59,155 bases of DNA from Burkholderiales bacterium (GCA_020854035.1 JADZGE010000061.1:1-59155); one strand, 5' to 3'. Positions 36,984 to 48,679 are shown, counted from the first letter of the stretch. Numbers and translations are program-made. Notes: generated by a model from the letters alone, not told the origin.

Positions 36984-39539
36984 ATGTCCGAGCCGACCCT
37001 GTTCCATCTCGAAGTGAACCCGCGCATACCGCGGCGCCTGCTGCGCCTCGAGCAGCTCGCGGGCAATCTGTACTACAGCTGGGATCGCGCGACGCGCGCG
37101 CTCTTCGCCCGGATGCACCCCGCGCTGTGGGAGGCGGTCGGGCACAGCCCCAAGGCGATGCTGAAGCGCATCGACGAGGAGCGGTTGACCGCGGCGGCGA
37201 GCGACCCGGTCTTTCTCAACGGCTTCAACCGCGTGCTCTCGGCGTTCGACTCGTATCACTCCGAGCCGGTGCCGAAGCAGAATTCCGCGCTGTTCGCGCA
37301 AGGGGACCTCATCGCCTATTTCTGCGCGGAGTTCGGCTTTCACGAGAGCATGCCCATCTATTCGGGCGGCCTCGGCATCCTCGCCGGAGACCATTGCAAG
37401 GCCGCAAGCGACGCGCAGCTCCCGTTCGTTGCCGTGGGACTGCTCTACCGCCAGGGTTACTTCGTCCAGACGATAGACGGCGAGGGTAACCAGCACGCCG
37501 AGTATTTCGATTCGGACTTCGACGACCTGCCGATTGCTCCGGTCAGGCGCGAGGACGGGTCGGAACTCGTGGTCCGGGTGGCGCTGCCGGGGCGGGAGGT
37601 GCGCGCGAAGGTCTGGCAGGCGCGGGTGGGACACGTGGGTCTGTTTCTTCTCGACACGGACCTGGCGGAGAACGGCGAGCGTGATTGCAACATCGCGCAC
37701 CAACTCTACGGCGGCGACCACAACACCCGCATCGAGCAGGAACTGCTGCTCGGCGTGGGCGGTGTGCGCGCGCTGGCGGCGATGGGCATCAAGCCCACGG
37801 TGTGGCACATCAACGAGGGGCACGCCGCGTTCCTGGTGCTGGAGCGAATCCGCAACCTCATTCCCGAAGTGGGCGGTTTCGACGCCGCCCTCGAGGCGGT
37901 CGCCGCGCGCACGGTGTTCACGAGCCACACCCCGGTGCCGGCGGGGCACGATCAGTTCGCGCCGCAGGCGATCGCGCCCTATCTCGAGAGCTATTGCGCC
38001 GAGCTGGGAGTCGCGGTGGAGAAGGTCGCCGCGCTGGCGCGCCCGCCGGGCAGCGATGAGTTCAACATGACGACGCTTGCCGTGCGCTGCTCGCGCCATC
38101 ACAACGGCGTCTCGCGCATCCACGGCGGGGTCACCTCGCGCATGCTGCGCGAGCTCTGGCCGCAGATTCCGACCGAGGAGAATCCGGTCGACTACGTGAC
38201 GAACGGCGTGCACATACCGACCTTCCTCGCCCCGGAGTGGTGCGACGTGTTCGACCGCTTCCTCGGGATCGGGTGGCTGCGGCGGCGCGACGACCCGGGC
38301 GTGTGGAAGTGCATCCACGAGATTCCCGACCAGATGTTCTGGAGCGTGCGCCAGGATCTCAAGTCGCAGATGCTGCACATGATCCGGGCGAGGATCCGCA
38401 ACCAGCACTTCCGCAATCAGGGAAGCGAAGCGCACCTCGACCGCCTGCTGCGCTGCGCCGATCCGCTCAATCCCAACGTTCTTACCATCGGCTTCGGGCG
38501 CCGGTTCGCCACCTACAAGCGCGCGGGGCTCATCTTCAGCGACCTCGAGTTCCTGCGGCGGCTGCTGGGCGACGCCCGGCGCCCGGTGCTCTTCATCTAC
38601 TCGGGCAAAGCGCATCCGGCCGATGGGCCGGGGCAGGAGATCATCCGGACCATCGCGCGGATGAGTCGCATGCCGGAGTTCGAGGGCAGGATCCTGCTGA
38701 TCGAGGGCTACGACCTGCACCTCGCGCGCCGCCTCGTGTCGGGCGTGGACGTGTGGCTCAACAACCCGGTCTACCCGATGGAGGCCTCCGGCACCTCCGG
38801 CATGAAAGCCGGCATGAACGGCGTCATCAATCTCTCGGTGCTCGACGGCTGGTGGGGCGAGGGCTACCAGGGCGACAACGGGTGGGCCGTCAAGCCCGCC
38901 TCGGCGATGCTCGATCCCGATCGCCGCGACCGCGAGGAGGCGCGCACCCTCTACGAAATTCTCGAGGACCAGCTCGTGCCGCTCTACTACCGGCGCGGCG
39001 ACGCGGGCTACCCGCAGGAGTGGATCGCCATGGCGAAGCGCTCGATGGCGTCGCTCCTTCCCCGCTTCAACGCCACGCGCATGGTGAACGAGTACGTGAC
39101 GAAGTTCTACGTGCCCGCGCTCAGGCAGGGCAGGCGCGTGGACGAGCACGGTCACGAGGGAGCGAAAGCGCTCGCGGCGTGGAAAGCGCGCGTGCGCGGC
39201 GCGTGGGCCGGGGTCGCGGCCCGCCGACTCGACGCGCCGCCGCGCCGCATCCAGTTCGGCGAGAACGTGCCGGTGGAAATCGCCGTGCGCCTGAACGGGC
39301 TCGCGCCCGGGGACGTGGCGGTCGAACTGCTGCTCACGCGCGGGCTGCACGAGCCGCTCGAGCGCCGGGGCCGCCACGAACTCGTCGCGACCGGGACGCT
39401 CGACGGCGGTGGCGAGCAACGTTACGCGCTCGCGCTCAAGCCCGAGCTCTGCGGGCGGCTCGACTACCGTATCCGCGTCTACCCGCGGCACGAACTGCTC
39501 ACGCACCCCTTCGAACTCGGGTTGATGCTCTGGATCTGA
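36984..39539 (+). CDS. glgP: Alpha-glucan phosphorylase (GT35)
   Basis: Phosphorolysis of glycogen or maltodextrin to glucose-1-phosphate, PLP-dependent. 851 aa, of the AgpA type: it has the N-terminal DUF3417 domain (LRLEQLAGNLYYSWDRATRA) rather than the E. coli GlgP layout. Motifs: AYFCAEFGFHESMPIYSGGL, ILAGDHCKAASD, and the PLP lysine Lys608 in GTSGMKAGMNGVINLS. YLESY and HVWLNNPVYPMEASG-like sequence before the lysine also fit. It converges with malQ across 19 bp. With malQ, glgX and glgB it makes a glycogen-degradation and remodelling cluster. Confidence 0.93.
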   Translation: MSEPTLFHLEVNPRIPRRLLRLEQLAGNLYYSWDRATRALFARMHPALWEAVGHSPKAMLKRIDEERLTAAASDPVFLNGFNRVLSAFDSYHSEPVPKQNSALFAQGDLIAYFCAEFGFHESMPIYSGGLGILAGDHCKAASDAQLPFVAVGLLYRQGYFVQTIDGEGNQHAEYFDSDFDDLPIAPVRREDGSELVVRVALPGREVRAKVWQARVGHVGLFLLDTDLAENGERDCNIAHQLYGGDHNTRIEQELLLGVGGVRALAAMGIKPTVWHINEGHAAFLVLERIRNLIPEVGGFDAALEAVAARTVFTSHTPVPAGHDQFAPQAIAPYLESYCAELGVAVEKVAALARPPGSDEFNMTTLAVRCSRHHNGVSRIHGGVTSRMLRELWPQIPTEENPVDYVTNGVHIPTFLAPEWCDVFDRFLGIGWLRRRDDPGVWKCIHEIPDQMFWSVRQDLKSQMLHMIRARIRNQHFRNQGSEAHLDRLLRCADPLNPNVLTIGFGRRFATYKRAGLIFSDLEFLRRLLGDARRPVLFIYSGKAHPADGPGQEIIRTIARMSRMPEFEGRILLIEGYDLHLARRLVSGVDVWLNNPVYPMEASGTSGMKAGMNGVINLSVLDGWWGEGYQGDNGWAVKPASAMLDPDRRDREEARTLYEILEDQLVPLYYRRGDAGYPQEWIAMAKRSMASLLPRFNATRMVNEYVTKFYVPALRQGRRVDEHGHEGAKALAAWKARVRGAWAGVAARRLDAPPRRIQFGENVPVEIAVRLNGLAPGDVAVELLLTRGLHEPLERRGRHELVATGTLDGGGEQRYALALKPELCGRLDYRIRVYPRHELLTHPFELGLMLWI

Positions 39540-39558
39540 TCGCCGGGCGGGCGCGGCG

Positions 39559-41751
39559 TCAGCCGCGCTCGGCGCGCAGCATCCGCAGCATCTCCGTCAC
39601 GCGCGCGTCCGCCGGCCAGTCCTCCAGCGCGACGGGGACTTTCCTGCGCCAGTTGGGATAGCGCTCGTCGGTCGTACCGGGCACGTTCACCTGATCGATC
39701 TGTCCGAACAGGTCCTCGGCCTGGAACATGAGGATCTTCGAGGGCGCACGGGCCACGTACGCGTGGACCGCCCGGGCGAGCGCGTCGTCCATGGCCTCCG
39801 GGCGTACGTCCTCGGTCGAGCGCCCCTCGGGCAGCAGGCCCTCGCGCGCGAGCACCGCGAGGAGCCGGTGGCGATCGCGCGCGCGGCCGTCGTACTGCCG
39901 CGCCCGCACTTCCGGGCTCGGGAAGAGATCGAGCTCGGTGCGCGTCTCGAGGTCCGCGCCGCGCCAGTAGCCGCGCAGCGTCGGCAGGTCGTGCGTCGTG
40001 ATCGTGGCGACGGCTTCGCGCGGGTAGGCCGACGCGGACTTGAACTCGCCCTGCCAGTCGCGCTCGAAGTACATCGGGTGGTAGGAAAGCAGCCCGTACT
40101 CGGCCATCGCCTCGCGCACGGCGTCCGGCACCGTGCCGAGATCCTCGCCCACGACGAGGCAGCGGTTGCGCTCGCTCTCGAGCGCGAGGATGCCGAGGAG
40201 ATCGAAGAACGGGTAGCGCACGTAGGTGCCCTCCGTGGGACCCGCATCCTCCGGTATCCAGTAAAGGCGCATGAGCCCCATCACGTGATCGAGGCGCAGG
40301 GCGCCCGCGTGCCGCATCAGGCACCGCAGCGTGGCGATGAACGGTTCGTAGCCGGCTTCCGCGAGCCGCTGCGGGATCCACGGCGGCAGGCCCCACTCCT
40401 GGCCCTTGAGGTTGAACTCATCGGGCGGACAACCCACGCGGGCGGAGAGCGCGTGCAGTCCCGGCTGCATCCAGGTTTCCGCGCCCCCGGGATGCACCCC
40501 CACCGCGAGGTCCTGGTAAAGACCGAGCGCGGCGCCGCCGTCGCGGGCGCGCTCCGCGATCATCGCGAGTTGGGCGTCGGCCTGCCACTGGAGGTATTCG
40601 TAGTACTCGACGCGTTGCGCCGCGCGCTTCGCGAACGCCGCGACCGCCGGACCGGCGGGATCGTGGTACTCCCGCGGCCATGCGCGCCAGCCGAGGTCGC
40701 CGGAGTTGCCGCCCGAGAAATGCTCCTGCAGCGCTTCGAAGAGCGCGTGCAGTCTCAACCGCTCGCCGCCTTCCACCCGGAAAGCACGGAACTCCCGTGC
40801 CCGGGCGGTATCGTGTTCGAGGTGCACCGCCTTGAAATCGCGGAAGAGCAATTCGAGGATCTCGAGCTTCGCGCCGGCCGCCGCGGCGTAGTCGACGAGG
40901 TCCGTCGCACGGAGCGCCTGCACGCGTTGCCGAAACGCGGGTTCCGCCACCCGGCCGCGTGCGGCGGCGGATTCCGCGAAATCCGCCATGGCCTCGACAT
41001 CGAGGAACATCACGTTTACCCACAGCCGGCTGGAGGGCCGGTAGGGGCTTGCCTCTTCCGGCCGGCTCGGATGCAGGGCGTGGAGCGGACTCAGTCCGAC
41101 GGTTCCGGCGCCGGCGGCCCGGGCGAGCCGCAGCACCGCATCGAGGTCGCCGAAGTCGCCGATGCCCCAATTTCGGGCGGAGCGCAGCGCGTAGAGCTGG
41201 ATGGCGGGGCCAAAGGTCCGCGCGGTACCCTCGAGCAGCGGCGACTGGTAACAGCGCGCCGGAGCGGCGATGAGCGGCATCGTGGCCGCTTCGGTCCCCG
41301 CTTCAAGGAGGGTGAGGCGGTGGTAGCCGGCCGGCGGGGCGAGCGGCAGCTCGAAGCGCACGCGGATACGGGTGGCCCCCGCGATTTCGGCCGTGGCAAG
41401 TCGCGGCAGCGTGTCGGGCGTCAGGGTGCCGGCGGTGCTCGCCCCGGATTCGAGCGCCAGCACCCAGTCGAACCGGGTCCCCGCGCGCGCCTGCGGCACC
41501 GTGATCTCGATCGCCACGGGCGCGGCCCCGGCGCGCACGACTTTCGCCGGCGGCAGCACCGGGCGCCAGGCCCGAGCCTCCGCTCCGGCGAGCGCGGCAG
41601 GGGCATCGTCCGCCGATCCGAGCGTCACGCCCATCGCGTCGAGCAGCATGAGCTTGGTGCGCTCCGGGGCGGGGCGGTATTTGCCCCAGAGGTCGTGGTA
41701 GGCGATCTCGATGCCACAGTACTCGCACAGCCGGTCGAGCGCATCGCTCAT
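39559..41751 (-). CDS. malQ: 4-alpha-glucanotransferase (amylomaltase, GH77)
   Basis: Transfers alpha-1,4-glucan segments between chains, recycling short oligosaccharides for the phosphorylase. 730 aa, with an N-terminal extension (1-150) as in E. coli-type MalQ. Motifs: [54 protein letters not shown] with the nucleophile Asp, [17 protein letters not shown] with the acid/base Glu, and [12 protein letters not shown]. The ATG overlaps the glgX stop (ATGA), so the two are translationally coupled. Confidence 0.94.
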   Translation of the reverse strand: MSDALDRLCEYCGIEIAYHDLWGKYRPAPERTKLMLLDAMGVTLGSADDAPAALAGAEARAWRPVLPPAKVVRAGAAPVAIEITVPQARAGTRFDWVLALESGASTAGTLTPDTLPRLATAEIAGATRIRVRFELPLAPPAGYHRLTLLEAGTEAATMPLIAAPARCYQSPLLEGTARTFGPAIQLYALRSARNWGIGDFGDLDAVLRLARAAGAGTVGLSPLHALHPSRPEEASPYRPSSRLWVNVMFLDVEAMADFAESAAARGRVAEPAFRQRVQALRATDLVDYAAAAGAKLEILELLFRDFKAVHLEHDTARAREFRAFRVEGGERLRLHALFEALQEHFSGGNSGDLGWRAWPREYHDPAGPAVAAFAKRAAQRVEYYEYLQWQADAQLAMIAERARDGGAALGLYQDLAVGVHPGGAETWMQPGLHALSARVGCPPDEFNLKGQEWGLPPWIPQRLAEAGYEPFIATLRCLMRHAGALRLDHVMGLMRLYWIPEDAGPTEGTYVRYPFFDLLGILALESERNRCLVVGEDLGTVPDAVREAMAEYGLLSYHPMYFERDWQGEFKSASAYPREAVATITTHDLPTLRGYWRGADLETRTELDLFPSPEVRARQYDGRARDRHRLLAVLAREGLLPEGRSTEDVRPEAMDDALARAVHAYVARAPSKILMFQAEDLFGQIDQVNVPGTTDERYPNWRRKVPVALEDWPADARVTEMLRMLRAERG

Positions 41752-43883
41752 CGGCTGCGCTCGCGGGCGAGCAGCGCCAGCGAGCGTGCTTCGAGCGGAT
41801 AGCGCTCGCCGGGACCACGGGTGCCGGGCGCCGGACGCCCGTCCGGGAAATGCGTGTCGAGCAGCGCCGTGAAGGTGAGCGCGGGTGCGCGCGGCAGCGT
41901 GAAGTCGACTCGTTCGTGGTGCGCGTTCAGCAGGAGCAGCAGATCGTCGTCTTCGATCGGGCGCCCGTGCTCGTCGCGCTCGCCAAGCCCCTCGCCCGAG
42001 ATGAGCATCCCGATTGAGCGCCCGTGCGGCTCGCTCCAGTCCTCGCCGGTCATCTCCGTGCCCGCGGGCGCGAGCCAGGTGAGATCCTTCGCCGCGTGCT
42101 CGGCGCGGGCACGCCCGCGGAAGAACGCGCGCCGGCGAAGGAGGGGATGCGCGTTGCGCAGCGCGATCAACCGCTGCACGAAGGCGAGCAGGCCCTGCGC
42201 CGCCGCGCCGGGATCCCAGTGCACCCAGCTTACCTCGTTGTCCTGGCAGTAGGCATTGTTGTTCCCGTGCTGGGTGCGCCCGAGTTCATCGCCGCCGAGC
42301 AGCATCGGCACGCCCTGCGAGAGGATGAGGGTGGCGAGAAAGTTCCGCTTCTGCCGCTCGCGCAGCGCGGCGACCTGCGGGTCGTCGGTGGGACCCTCCA
42401 CGCCGCAGTTCCAGCTGCGGTTGTGGTTCTCCCCGTCGCGGTTGCCCTCGCCGTTCGCTTCATTGTGCTTGTCGTTGTAGGAGACGAGGTCTTGTAGCGT
42501 GAAGCCGTCGTGGGCGGTGACGAAGTTGATGCTCGCCGCGGGACCCCGGCCGCTCGCCTGGAATAGATCGCTCGAGCCCGACAGGCGCGACGCAAGCTCA
42601 CCCACGAGGCCGCCGTCGCCCCGCCAGTAGGAGCGCACCGCGTCGCGGTACCTGCCGTTCCATTCGGCCCAGCCGGGCGGGAAGTTGCCGGCCTGGTAGC
42701 CGCCTTCGCCGAGGTCCCACGGCTCGGCGATGAGCTTCACCTGCCTGAGCACGGGGTCCTGGCGCACTGCGCCGAAAAAGGCGCCGCGCCGCTCGAACTC
42801 GTGCTCCCCGCGCGCGAGCGTCACGGCGAGATCGAAGCGGAAGCCGTCCACGTGCATCTCCGTCACCCAGTAGCGCAGGCTGTCCATGACGAGGTGCAGC
42901 ACCGCCGGATGCGAGGTGTCGAGGGTGTTGCCGGTGCCGGTGTAGTCCTCGTAGCGGCGCGGGTCGTCCGCGCGCAGGCGGTAGTAGGTGCGGTTGTCGA
43001 TGCCGCGAAAGGCGAGCGTCGGCCCGAGCTCGTTGCCCTCGCCGGTATGGTTGTAGACGACGTCGAGCAGGACCTCGATGCCGGCGGCGTGTAGCGTCTT
43101 CACCATGGTCTTGAATTCACCGAGTGAAGCGCCGGCGCAGTAGCGCATGTCGGGGGCGAAGTAGCCGATGCTGTTGTAGCCCCAGTAGTTGCGCAGGCCA
43201 AGCTCGGCGAGCCGCTTGTCGTCGACGAAAGCGTGCACCGGGAGCAGGTCGACCGCAGTAACGCCGAGCCGCTTGAGGTGCTCGATCACGGGCGGTGCCG
43301 CGAGGCCCGCGTACGTGCCGCGCAGCTCCGGCGGCACCAGCGGGTTGAGCATGGTGTGGCCGCGCACGTGGAGCTCGTAAATGACGCTGTCCTGCCACGG
43401 CACGTTCGGCCGGCGGTCATCGCCCCAGGTGAACGCGGGGTCGACGACCTCGCACTTCGGCATGCCCGACGCGTTGTCCCGCGTGTCGAACGACAGATCT
43501 TCCCGGCGGGCCCCGACGCGGTAGCCGAAGTGCGCATCCGACCAGCGCAGCTGCCCCCGCAGCATGCGCGCGCAGGGATCGACGAGGAGCTTGTGGGGAT
43601 TGAAACGGTGGCCCTCCCCGGGCGCGTAGGGGCCGTGAACGCGGTAGCCGTAGAGGAGCCCCGGGCGCGCCTCGGGCAGGTAGCAGTGCCAGACGAAATC
43701 CGTGCGCTCGGCGAGGTCCACGCTTTCGATCTGGCGCCGCCCGTGGGGATCGAACAGGCACAGCTCGACCCGCTCGGCGTGCTCGGAGTAGAGCGCGAAA
43801 TTGACACCCTGCCCGTCCCAGGTCGCGCCCAGGGGGTAGGGGCGCCCGCGCCAGAGGGCGCCGTTCGTGCCGATCAAACGCAC
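41748..43883 (-). CDS. glgX: Glycogen debranching enzyme GlgX (GH13)
   Basis: Isoamylase-type debranching enzyme that hydrolyses alpha-1,6 branches of phosphorylase limit dextrin. 711 aa. N-terminal CBM48 domain ([20 protein letters not shown]), then the GH13 barrel: [16 protein letters not shown], nucleophile Asp in [14 protein letters not shown], acid/base Glu in [14 protein letters not shown], and [40 protein letters not shown] is a GlgX block. It lies 76 bp after glgB and overlaps malQ by 4 bp. Confidence 0.95.
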   Translation of the reverse strand: MRLIGTNGALWRGRPYPLGATWDGQGVNFALYSEHAERVELCLFDPHGRRQIESVDLAERTDFVWHCYLPEARPGLLYGYRVHGPYAPGEGHRFNPHKLLVDPCARMLRGQLRWSDAHFGYRVGARREDLSFDTRDNASGMPKCEVVDPAFTWGDDRRPNVPWQDSVIYELHVRGHTMLNPLVPPELRGTYAGLAAPPVIEHLKRLGVTAVDLLPVHAFVDDKRLAELGLRNYWGYNSIGYFAPDMRYCAGASLGEFKTMVKTLHAAGIEVLLDVVYNHTGEGNELGPTLAFRGIDNRTYYRLRADDPRRYEDYTGTGNTLDTSHPAVLHLVMDSLRYWVTEMHVDGFRFDLAVTLARGEHEFERRGAFFGAVRQDPVLRQVKLIAEPWDLGEGGYQAGNFPPGWAEWNGRYRDAVRSYWRGDGGLVGELASRLSGSSDLFQASGRGPAASINFVTAHDGFTLQDLVSYNDKHNEANGEGNRDGENHNRSWNCGVEGPTDDPQVAALRERQKRNFLATLILSQGVPMLLGGDELGRTQHGNNNAYCQDNEVSWVHWDPGAAAQGLLAFVQRLIALRNAHPLLRRRAFFRGRARAEHAAKDLTWLAPAGTEMTGEDWSEPHGRSIGMLISGEGLGERDEHGRPIEDDDLLLLLNAHHERVDFTLPRAPALTFTALLDTHFPDGRPAPGTRGPGERYPLEARSLALLARERSR

Positions 43884-43959
43884 GCGTGCGCCCGGCCGCG
43901 ACTGCCCGGTATGCCGGCCGCGCGGCGCGTGCCGCGCGTCATCATCGCGCGCGGGGGCA

Positions 43960-45852
43960 TCAATCGCTTTCCGCGCTCTCCAGGAGCAGCATCGAGAGCG
44001 GCGGCAGGGTGAGCGACACCGAGCAGGGGTGTCCGTGCGCGGGCACGTCGCCCGCCCCGACGCGCCCGAGGTTGCCCATTCCGCTGCCGCCGTACTCGCG
44101 GGCGTCGCTGTTCAGGACCTCCCGCCAGTCGCCGCGGCGCGGCACGCCGATGCGGTAGCCGTGGCGCGGCACCGGCGTGAGGTTGAGGGCGACGAGCGCC
44201 GTGGCACCCCCGGAGCGCGACCTGCGCAGGAAGCTCACGACGCTCTGATCGGCATCGTGGCAGTCCACCCATTCGAAGCCCTCCGGCGCGAAGTCCTGCT
44301 CGTGCAGCGCGGGCAGGCGCCGGTAGCAGCGGTTGAGATCGCGCACCCAGTCGCGCACGCCGCGGTGCCCGGCGTGCGCGAGCACGTGCCACTCGAGGCT
44401 CTCGTCGTGCCGCCACTCGCGGCACTGGGCGAATTCCCCGCCCATGAACAGGAGCTTCTTGCCGGGATGCGTCCACATGTAGCCGTACAGGCAGCGCAGG
44501 TTGGCGAAGCGCTGCCACTCCTCGCCCGGCATCTTGCCGATGAGGGCCCCCTTGCCGTGCACGACCTCGTCGGGCGAGAGGGGCAGCACGAAATTCTCCG
44601 AGAAGGCGTACCAGGCGCTGAAGGTGAGCCGGTCGTGGTGATGCTTGCGGTAGACCGGGTCGCGCGACCAGTAGTCGAGCGCATCGTGCATCCACCCCAT
44701 GTTCCACTTCATGCCGAAGCCGAGCCCGCCGAGGTATACCGGCCGCGAGACCGCGGGCCACGCGGTGGATTCCTCCGCGATCATCTGGATGTCCGGATGG
44801 TCGCGGTACGCCGCCTCGTTCAGGCCCCGCAGGAACTCCACGGCCTCGAGGTTCTCCCTGCCGCCGTGGACGTTCGGGATCCACTCGCCTTCGCGGCGCG
44901 CGTAATCGAGGTAGAGCATGGACGCCACCGCGTCGACGCGCAGCCCGTCGAGGTGGTAGCGGTCGAGCCAGAACATCGCGCTGCTCCAGAGGAAGGCGCG
45001 CACTTCGTGGCGGCCGTAGTTGAAGATGCAACTGCCCCACTCCGGGTGGAACCCTTGCCGCGCGTCCGCGTGCTCGTAGAGGTGCGTGCCGTCGAACCGC
45101 GCGAGCCCGTGTGCGTCGGATGGAAAGTGGGACGGCACCCAGTCGAGGAGCACGCCGATACCGCGCTGGTGCAGGTGATCGACCAGGTACATGAAGTCCT
45201 GCGGCGTTCCGTAGCGGGCCGTCGGCGCGAAATAGCCGGTCGTCTGGTATCCCCACGACCCGTAGAAGGGATGCTCGGTGACGGGCAGCAGTTCGACGTG
45301 CGTGAAACCGGTCTCCTCGACGTAGTCCGCGAGCGCGTGCGCGATCTCGCGGTAACCGAGCGGCTCGTGCGGGCGCGCGGGGTCGCGCCGCCACGAACCC
45401 AGGTGCACTTCATATATCGAAACCGGCGCGTCGAGCGCGTTGGCGCGGGCGCGTGAGCGCATCCACGCCGCGTCGCGCCACTCGTAGTCGAGACGCCACA
45501 GGCGCGAGGCCGTTCGCGGCGGGCACTCGCAGCAGAAGGCGAACGGATCGGATTTCTCGATCGCATGGCCGTGCGGGCCCGGGACGATGCGGTACTTGTA
45601 GCAATCGCCGTGCGCGGCCTCCGGCACGAAGCCTTCCCAGATGCCCGAGGAATCCGCGCGGGGATTGAGCGCGTTCGCGCCCGCGCGCCAGCCGTTGAAG
45701 TCTCCCACCACGGCGACCCCGCGCGCGTTGGGAGCCCACACGCTGAAGTGCGCGCCCCGCGCGCCGGGCTCGCCCGCGAGGTGGCCGCCGAACTTCGCGT
45801 AGAGGCGTGTATGCGTGCCCTGGCGGAACAGGAACGCGTCGAATCCGCTCAT
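43960..45852 (-). CDS. glgB: 1,4-alpha-glucan branching enzyme GlgB (GH13)
   Basis: Makes the alpha-1,6 branches of glycogen. About 630 aa from ATG 45852 ([20 protein letters not shown]), the short form lacking the N1 extension; the frame is open to 45945 without support. CBM48 domain: [22 protein letters not shown]13 motifs: [20 protein letters not shown], nucleophile Asp in [16 protein letters not shown], Glu in [13 protein letters not shown], and [20 protein letters not shown]. GlgA and GlgC are not in the window. First gene of glgB-glgX-malQ; divergent from thrS. Confidence 0.95.
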   Translation of the reverse strand: MSGFDAFLFRQGTHTRLYAKFGGHLAGEPGARGAHFSVWAPNARGVAVVGDFNGWRAGANALNPRADSSGIWEGFVPEAAHGDCYKYRIVPGPHGHAIEKSDPFAFCCECPPRTASRLWRLDYEWRDAAWMRSRARANALDAPVSIYEVHLGSWRRDPARPHEPLGYREIAHALADYVEETGFTHVELLPVTEHPFYGSWGYQTTGYFAPTARYGTPQDFMYLVDHLHQRGIGVLLDWVPSHFPSDAHGLARFDGTHLYEHADARQGFHPEWGSCIFNYGRHEVRAFLWSSAMFWLDRYHLDGLRVDAVASMLYLDYARREGEWIPNVHGGRENLEAVEFLRGLNEAAYRDHPDIQMIAEESTAWPAVSRPVYLGGLGFGMKWNMGWMHDALDYWSRDPVYRKHHHDRLTFSAWYAFSENFVLPLSPDEVVHGKGALIGKMPGEEWQRFANLRCLYGYMWTHPGKKLLFMGGEFAQCREWRHDESLEWHVLAHAGHRGVRDWVRDLNRCYRRLPALHEQDFAPEGFEWVDCHDADQSVVSFLRRSRSGGATALVALNLTPVPRHGYRIGVPRRGDWREVLNSDAREYGGSGMGNLGRVGAGDVPAHGHPCSVSLTLPPLSMLLLESAESD

Positions 45853-45954
45853 TCGGTGGCGGGACTCGAGCGGCCCCGCGAGGATGGCTGGTTCCGTGCT
45901 GGAGTGGGTCGACACGCGCGGGGAGGGCCGGATGCGGCTTCGCAAATTGTTGAT

Positions 45955-45985
45955 TTGACGAAGTTTAGCAGACTCGTGCTATGAT
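45955..45985 (+). promoter_or_regulatory. Promoter of the thrS operon
   Basis: TTGACG (45955-45960) and an extended -10, TGCTATGAT (45977-45985), lie 19 bp apart in an unusually AT-rich stretch. Transcription would begin near 45992, making a leader of about 110 nt that holds the hairpin at 46031-46053. The ATG within this -10 box opens an in-frame extension of thrS and is not a likely start. Confidence 0.75.
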
Positions 45986-46030
45986 CGCGGGAAGACGGTC
46001 GAATTGCGGATCGGGCGCGGGTTCGATCGA

Positions 46031-46058
46031 AAAGTGCGGCATCACCGCACTTTTTTTG
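46031..46058 (+). terminator. Leader terminator / attenuator before thrS
   Basis: AAAGTGCGG (46031-46039) and CCGCACTTT (46045-46053) form a perfect 9-bp stem with a 5-nt loop, followed by more T (TTTTTTT from 46051 to 46057). It stands between the promoter and the thrS start, so it must be read through for expression. I see no Thr-rich leader peptide and no T-box signature. The regulator is unknown; ThrRS or IF3 feedback are possibilities only. Confidence 0.8.
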
Positions 46059-46100
46059 TTGCACGCGCCGGGAAACCCCGGCGCGAACGGATTCGAACAG

Positions 46101-48017
46101 ATGGTGAACATCAGACTTCCGGACGGCTCGGTTCGTTCCTTCGACGGCCCCGTGACCGTTGCCGAAGTGGCCCGGGCGATCGGCCCGGGGCTTGCCAAGG
46201 CGGCGCTCGCGGGGCGGGTGAACGGCAAACTCGTCGATACGTCGCACCGCGTCGAGCGCGACGCCGATCTCGCGATCGTCACCGACCGCGACGCCGAGGC
46301 GCTCGAGCTGCTGCGCCACTCCACCGCGCACCTGCTTGCGCATGCCGTGAAGGAGTTGCACCCACAGGCGCAGGTGACGATCGGCCCGGTGGTGGAGGAC
46401 GGGTTCTACTACGATTTCTCGTACGGGCGTCCGTTCACTCCCGAGGATCTGGCGGCGATCGAAAAACGCATGCAGGAGATCGCGCGCCGGGATCTAAGGG
46501 TGGAGCGGCAGGTCATGCCGAGGGACGCGGCGGTCGCGCTCTTTCGCGGGATGGGCGAGAAATACAAGGCCGAGATCATCGCCGCCATCCCGGACGGCGA
46601 GGAGTTGTCGCTCTATCGGCAGGGCGAGTTCATCGACCTCTGCCGCGGCCCGCACGTGCCTTCCACCGGGCGTTTGAAGGTATTCAAGCTCATGAAGGTG
46701 GCGGGCGCCTACTGGCGCGGCGATCACCGCAACGAGATGCTCCAGCGCATCTACGGCACGGCGTGGGCGAAGAAGGAGGATCAGGACGCCTACCTTCACC
46801 GGCTCGAGGAGGCGGAAAAGCGCGACCATCGCCGGCTCGGGCGCAGCCTCGACCTCTTCCACACCCAGGACGAGGCGCCCGGAATGGTGTTCTGGCACCC
46901 GAAGGGTTGGACCATCTGGCAGGTCATCGAAAGCCACCTGCGCGGCATCCTGCGCGAGAACGGCTACCACGAGGTGCGCGGGCCGAGCGTGCTCGATGTG
47001 TCGCTCTGGAAGCGCTCCGGGCACTGGGACAATTTCCGGGAGAACATGTTCTTCACGGAGTCGGAGTCGCGCGAGTACGCCGTGAAGCCCATGAGCTGCC
47101 CGGGGCACGTGCAGATCTACAACCAGGGACTGAAGAGCTACCGCGATCTCCCGCTGCGGCTCGCCGAGTTCGGTGCCTGTCACCGCAACGAGCCCTCGGG
47201 CGCGCTGCACGGGCTGATGCGCGTGCGCGCGTTCACCCAGGACGACGCGCACATCTTCTGCACCGAGGAACAGGTCGAGCCGGAGGTGATGCGCTTTATC
47301 GATCTCCTCGCGCGGGTGTACGCCGATTTCGGTTTCGAGGAGATCCCGGTCAAGCTCTCGACGCGTCCCGCGCGGCGCGTCGGAACCGACGAGCAGTGGG
47401 ACCGCGCGGAGGCCGCGCTGCGCGCTGCGCTGCAGAACAAGGGGATCGCCTGCGAGGTGCAGCCCGGCGAAGGCGCGTTCTACGGGCCCAAGATCGAGTT
47501 CTCCCTCAAGGACAGCCTGGCGCGGGTCTGGCAGTGTGGGACGATGCAACTCGATTTTTCGATGCCCGGGCGGCTGGGAGCCGAATACGTGGCCGAAGAC
47601 AACTCGCGGCGCGTGCCGGTCATGCTGCACCGGGCGATACTCGGCTCCTTCGAGCGGTTCATCGGCATCCTGCTCGAGCACTACGCCGGCGCGCTCCCGG
47701 TATGGCTCGCCCCGGTGCAGGCGACGGTCATGAACATCACCGGCAACCAGGCCGATTACGCGGCCGAGGTCACGGGCGCGCTCGTTCGGGCCGGATTCCG
47801 GGTCCAGTCGGACTTGAGGAACGAAAAAATTTCCTATAAGATTCGCGAACATAGTCTGCAAAAGCTGCCTTACCAGGTCATCGTGGGCGACAAGGAAAAG
47901 GCGGCGCGACTGGTTGCCGTGCGCACTCGCAGGGGTGAGGATCTCGGCCAGATGAGTCTGGCCGATTTTGTCTCGCGGCTGCGTGCCGAAGCCGAACGGC
48001 TCGGGCGGGCGGCGTAA
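46101..48017 (+). CDS. thrS: Threonyl-tRNA synthetase
   Basis: Charges tRNA-Thr and edits mis-charged Ser. 638 aa from ATG 46101 ([20 protein letters not shown]), matching E. coli length (642). TGS domain at 1-60; the editing domain has [16 protein letters not shown] (zinc-type HxxxH). In the catalytic core Cys333 ([17 protein letters not shown]) is a zinc ligand, motif 2 is [20 protein letters not shown], and motif 3 follows [19 protein letters not shown]. The C-terminal anticodon-binding domain ends [18 protein letters not shown]. The frame is open from 45981, but that part contains the promoter and hairpin. First gene of the translation operon. Confidence 0.96.
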   Translation: MVNIRLPDGSVRSFDGPVTVAEVARAIGPGLAKAALAGRVNGKLVDTSHRVERDADLAIVTDRDAEALELLRHSTAHLLAHAVKELHPQAQVTIGPVVEDGFYYDFSYGRPFTPEDLAAIEKRMQEIARRDLRVERQVMPRDAAVALFRGMGEKYKAEIIAAIPDGEELSLYRQGEFIDLCRGPHVPSTGRLKVFKLMKVAGAYWRGDHRNEMLQRIYGTAWAKKEDQDAYLHRLEEAEKRDHRRLGRSLDLFHTQDEAPGMVFWHPKGWTIWQVIESHLRGILRENGYHEVRGPSVLDVSLWKRSGHWDNFRENMFFTESESREYAVKPMSCPGHVQIYNQGLKSYRDLPLRLAEFGACHRNEPSGALHGLMRVRAFTQDDAHIFCTEEQVEPEVMRFIDLLARVYADFGFEEIPVKLSTRPARRVGTDEQWDRAEAALRAALQNKGIACEVQPGEGAFYGPKIEFSLKDSLARVWQCGTMQLDFSMPGRLGAEYVAEDNSRRVPVMLHRAILGSFERFIGILLEHYAGALPVWLAPVQATVMNITGNQADYAAEVTGALVRAGFRVQSDLRNEKISYKIREHSLQKLPYQVIVGDKEKAARLVAVRTRRGEDLGQMSLADFVSRLRAEAERLGRAA

Positions 48018-48031
48018 GACGAACGGGATTG

Positions 48032-48048
48032 AAGGAGATTCCTACATC
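48032..48048 (+). promoter_or_regulatory. Strong RBS with AUC start codon of infC
   Basis: AAGGAG at 48032-48037 lies 8 nt before ATC at 48046. No ATG, GTG or TTG fits the start of IF3. This follows the known rule that infC uses AUU or AUC so that IF3 can discriminate against its own mRNA. Confidence 0.85.
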
Positions 48049-48675
48049 GCTCAGGAAAAGGAACCGCGGATAAACGGCGAAATCAGCGCGCCGGAGGTCC
48101 GGGTCATAGGGGCCAACGGCGAACCGCTTGGCGTCATCAGCATTGCATCGGCGAACCGGCTCGCCGAAGAGGCCGAGCTCGATCTCGTCGAGATCGCGCC
48201 TCAGGCGGTGCCGCCGGTCTGTCGCATCATGGATTACGGGAAATTCAAGTACCGTGAAGCCAAGAAGCGGCACGAAGCGAAGCTCAAGCAGAAGCAGATC
48301 GTCGTCAAGGAGATCAAGTTTCGCCCGGGTACCGACGAGGGCGATTACCGGATCAAGCTGCGGAACCTCGTCCGCTTCCTGGAAGAGGGCGACAAGGCGA
48401 AAATCACCCTGCGTTATCGCGGCAGGGAGATGGCGCACCAGGAACTCGGGGTGCGCCTGATCGAGCGGGTGCGAAGCGATCTCGAGCCCTACAGCACGGT
48501 CGAGCAGTATCCGAAGATGGAAGGACGCCAGCTCATCATGGTGCTCGCGCCGAGGAAGAGCGCCAAGCCGGCGCAAAAGCAGGCAAGGCCAGCGAGTGCC
48601 GCGGGAGACGCGCCCGCGAGGCGTGCGCCCGTGAGGGCAGTCGCCGAAGCCGGAACCGGCACCGAGAAGAAGTAG
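48046..48675 (+). CDS. infC: Translation initiation factor IF-3
   Basis: Binds the 30S subunit, blocks 50S joining and checks the start codon. 209 aa from the AUC start ([20 protein letters not shown]). N domain: [20 protein letters not shown] and [20 protein letters not shown]; linker [21 protein letters not shown] domain: [14 protein letters not shown] and [12 protein letters not shown]. The last 30 residues, an Ala/Pro/Lys-rich tail, exceed E. coli IF3 (180 aa) but are common in betaproteobacteria. It starts 28 bp after thrS. Confidence 0.95.
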   Translation: MAQEKEPRINGEISAPEVRVIGANGEPLGVISIASANRLAEEAELDLVEIAPQAVPPVCRIMDYGKFKYREAKKRHEAKLKQKQIVVKEIKFRPGTDEGDYRIKLRNLVRFLEEGDKAKITLRYRGREMAHQELGVRLIERVRSDLEPYSTVEQYPKMEGRQLIMVLAPRKSAKPAQKQARPASAAGDAPARRAPVRAVAEAGTGTEKK

Positions 48676-48679
48676 CAGT

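Noticed and set aside
36777..39506. A 909-aa open frame opposite glgP
   Set aside because: Same cause: it mirrors the glgP codons, and glgP has all catalytic motifs.
45981..46100. N-terminal extension of ThrS
   Set aside because: It contains the -10 box and the leader terminator. Homologues start with a sequence like [10 protein letters not shown] at 46101.
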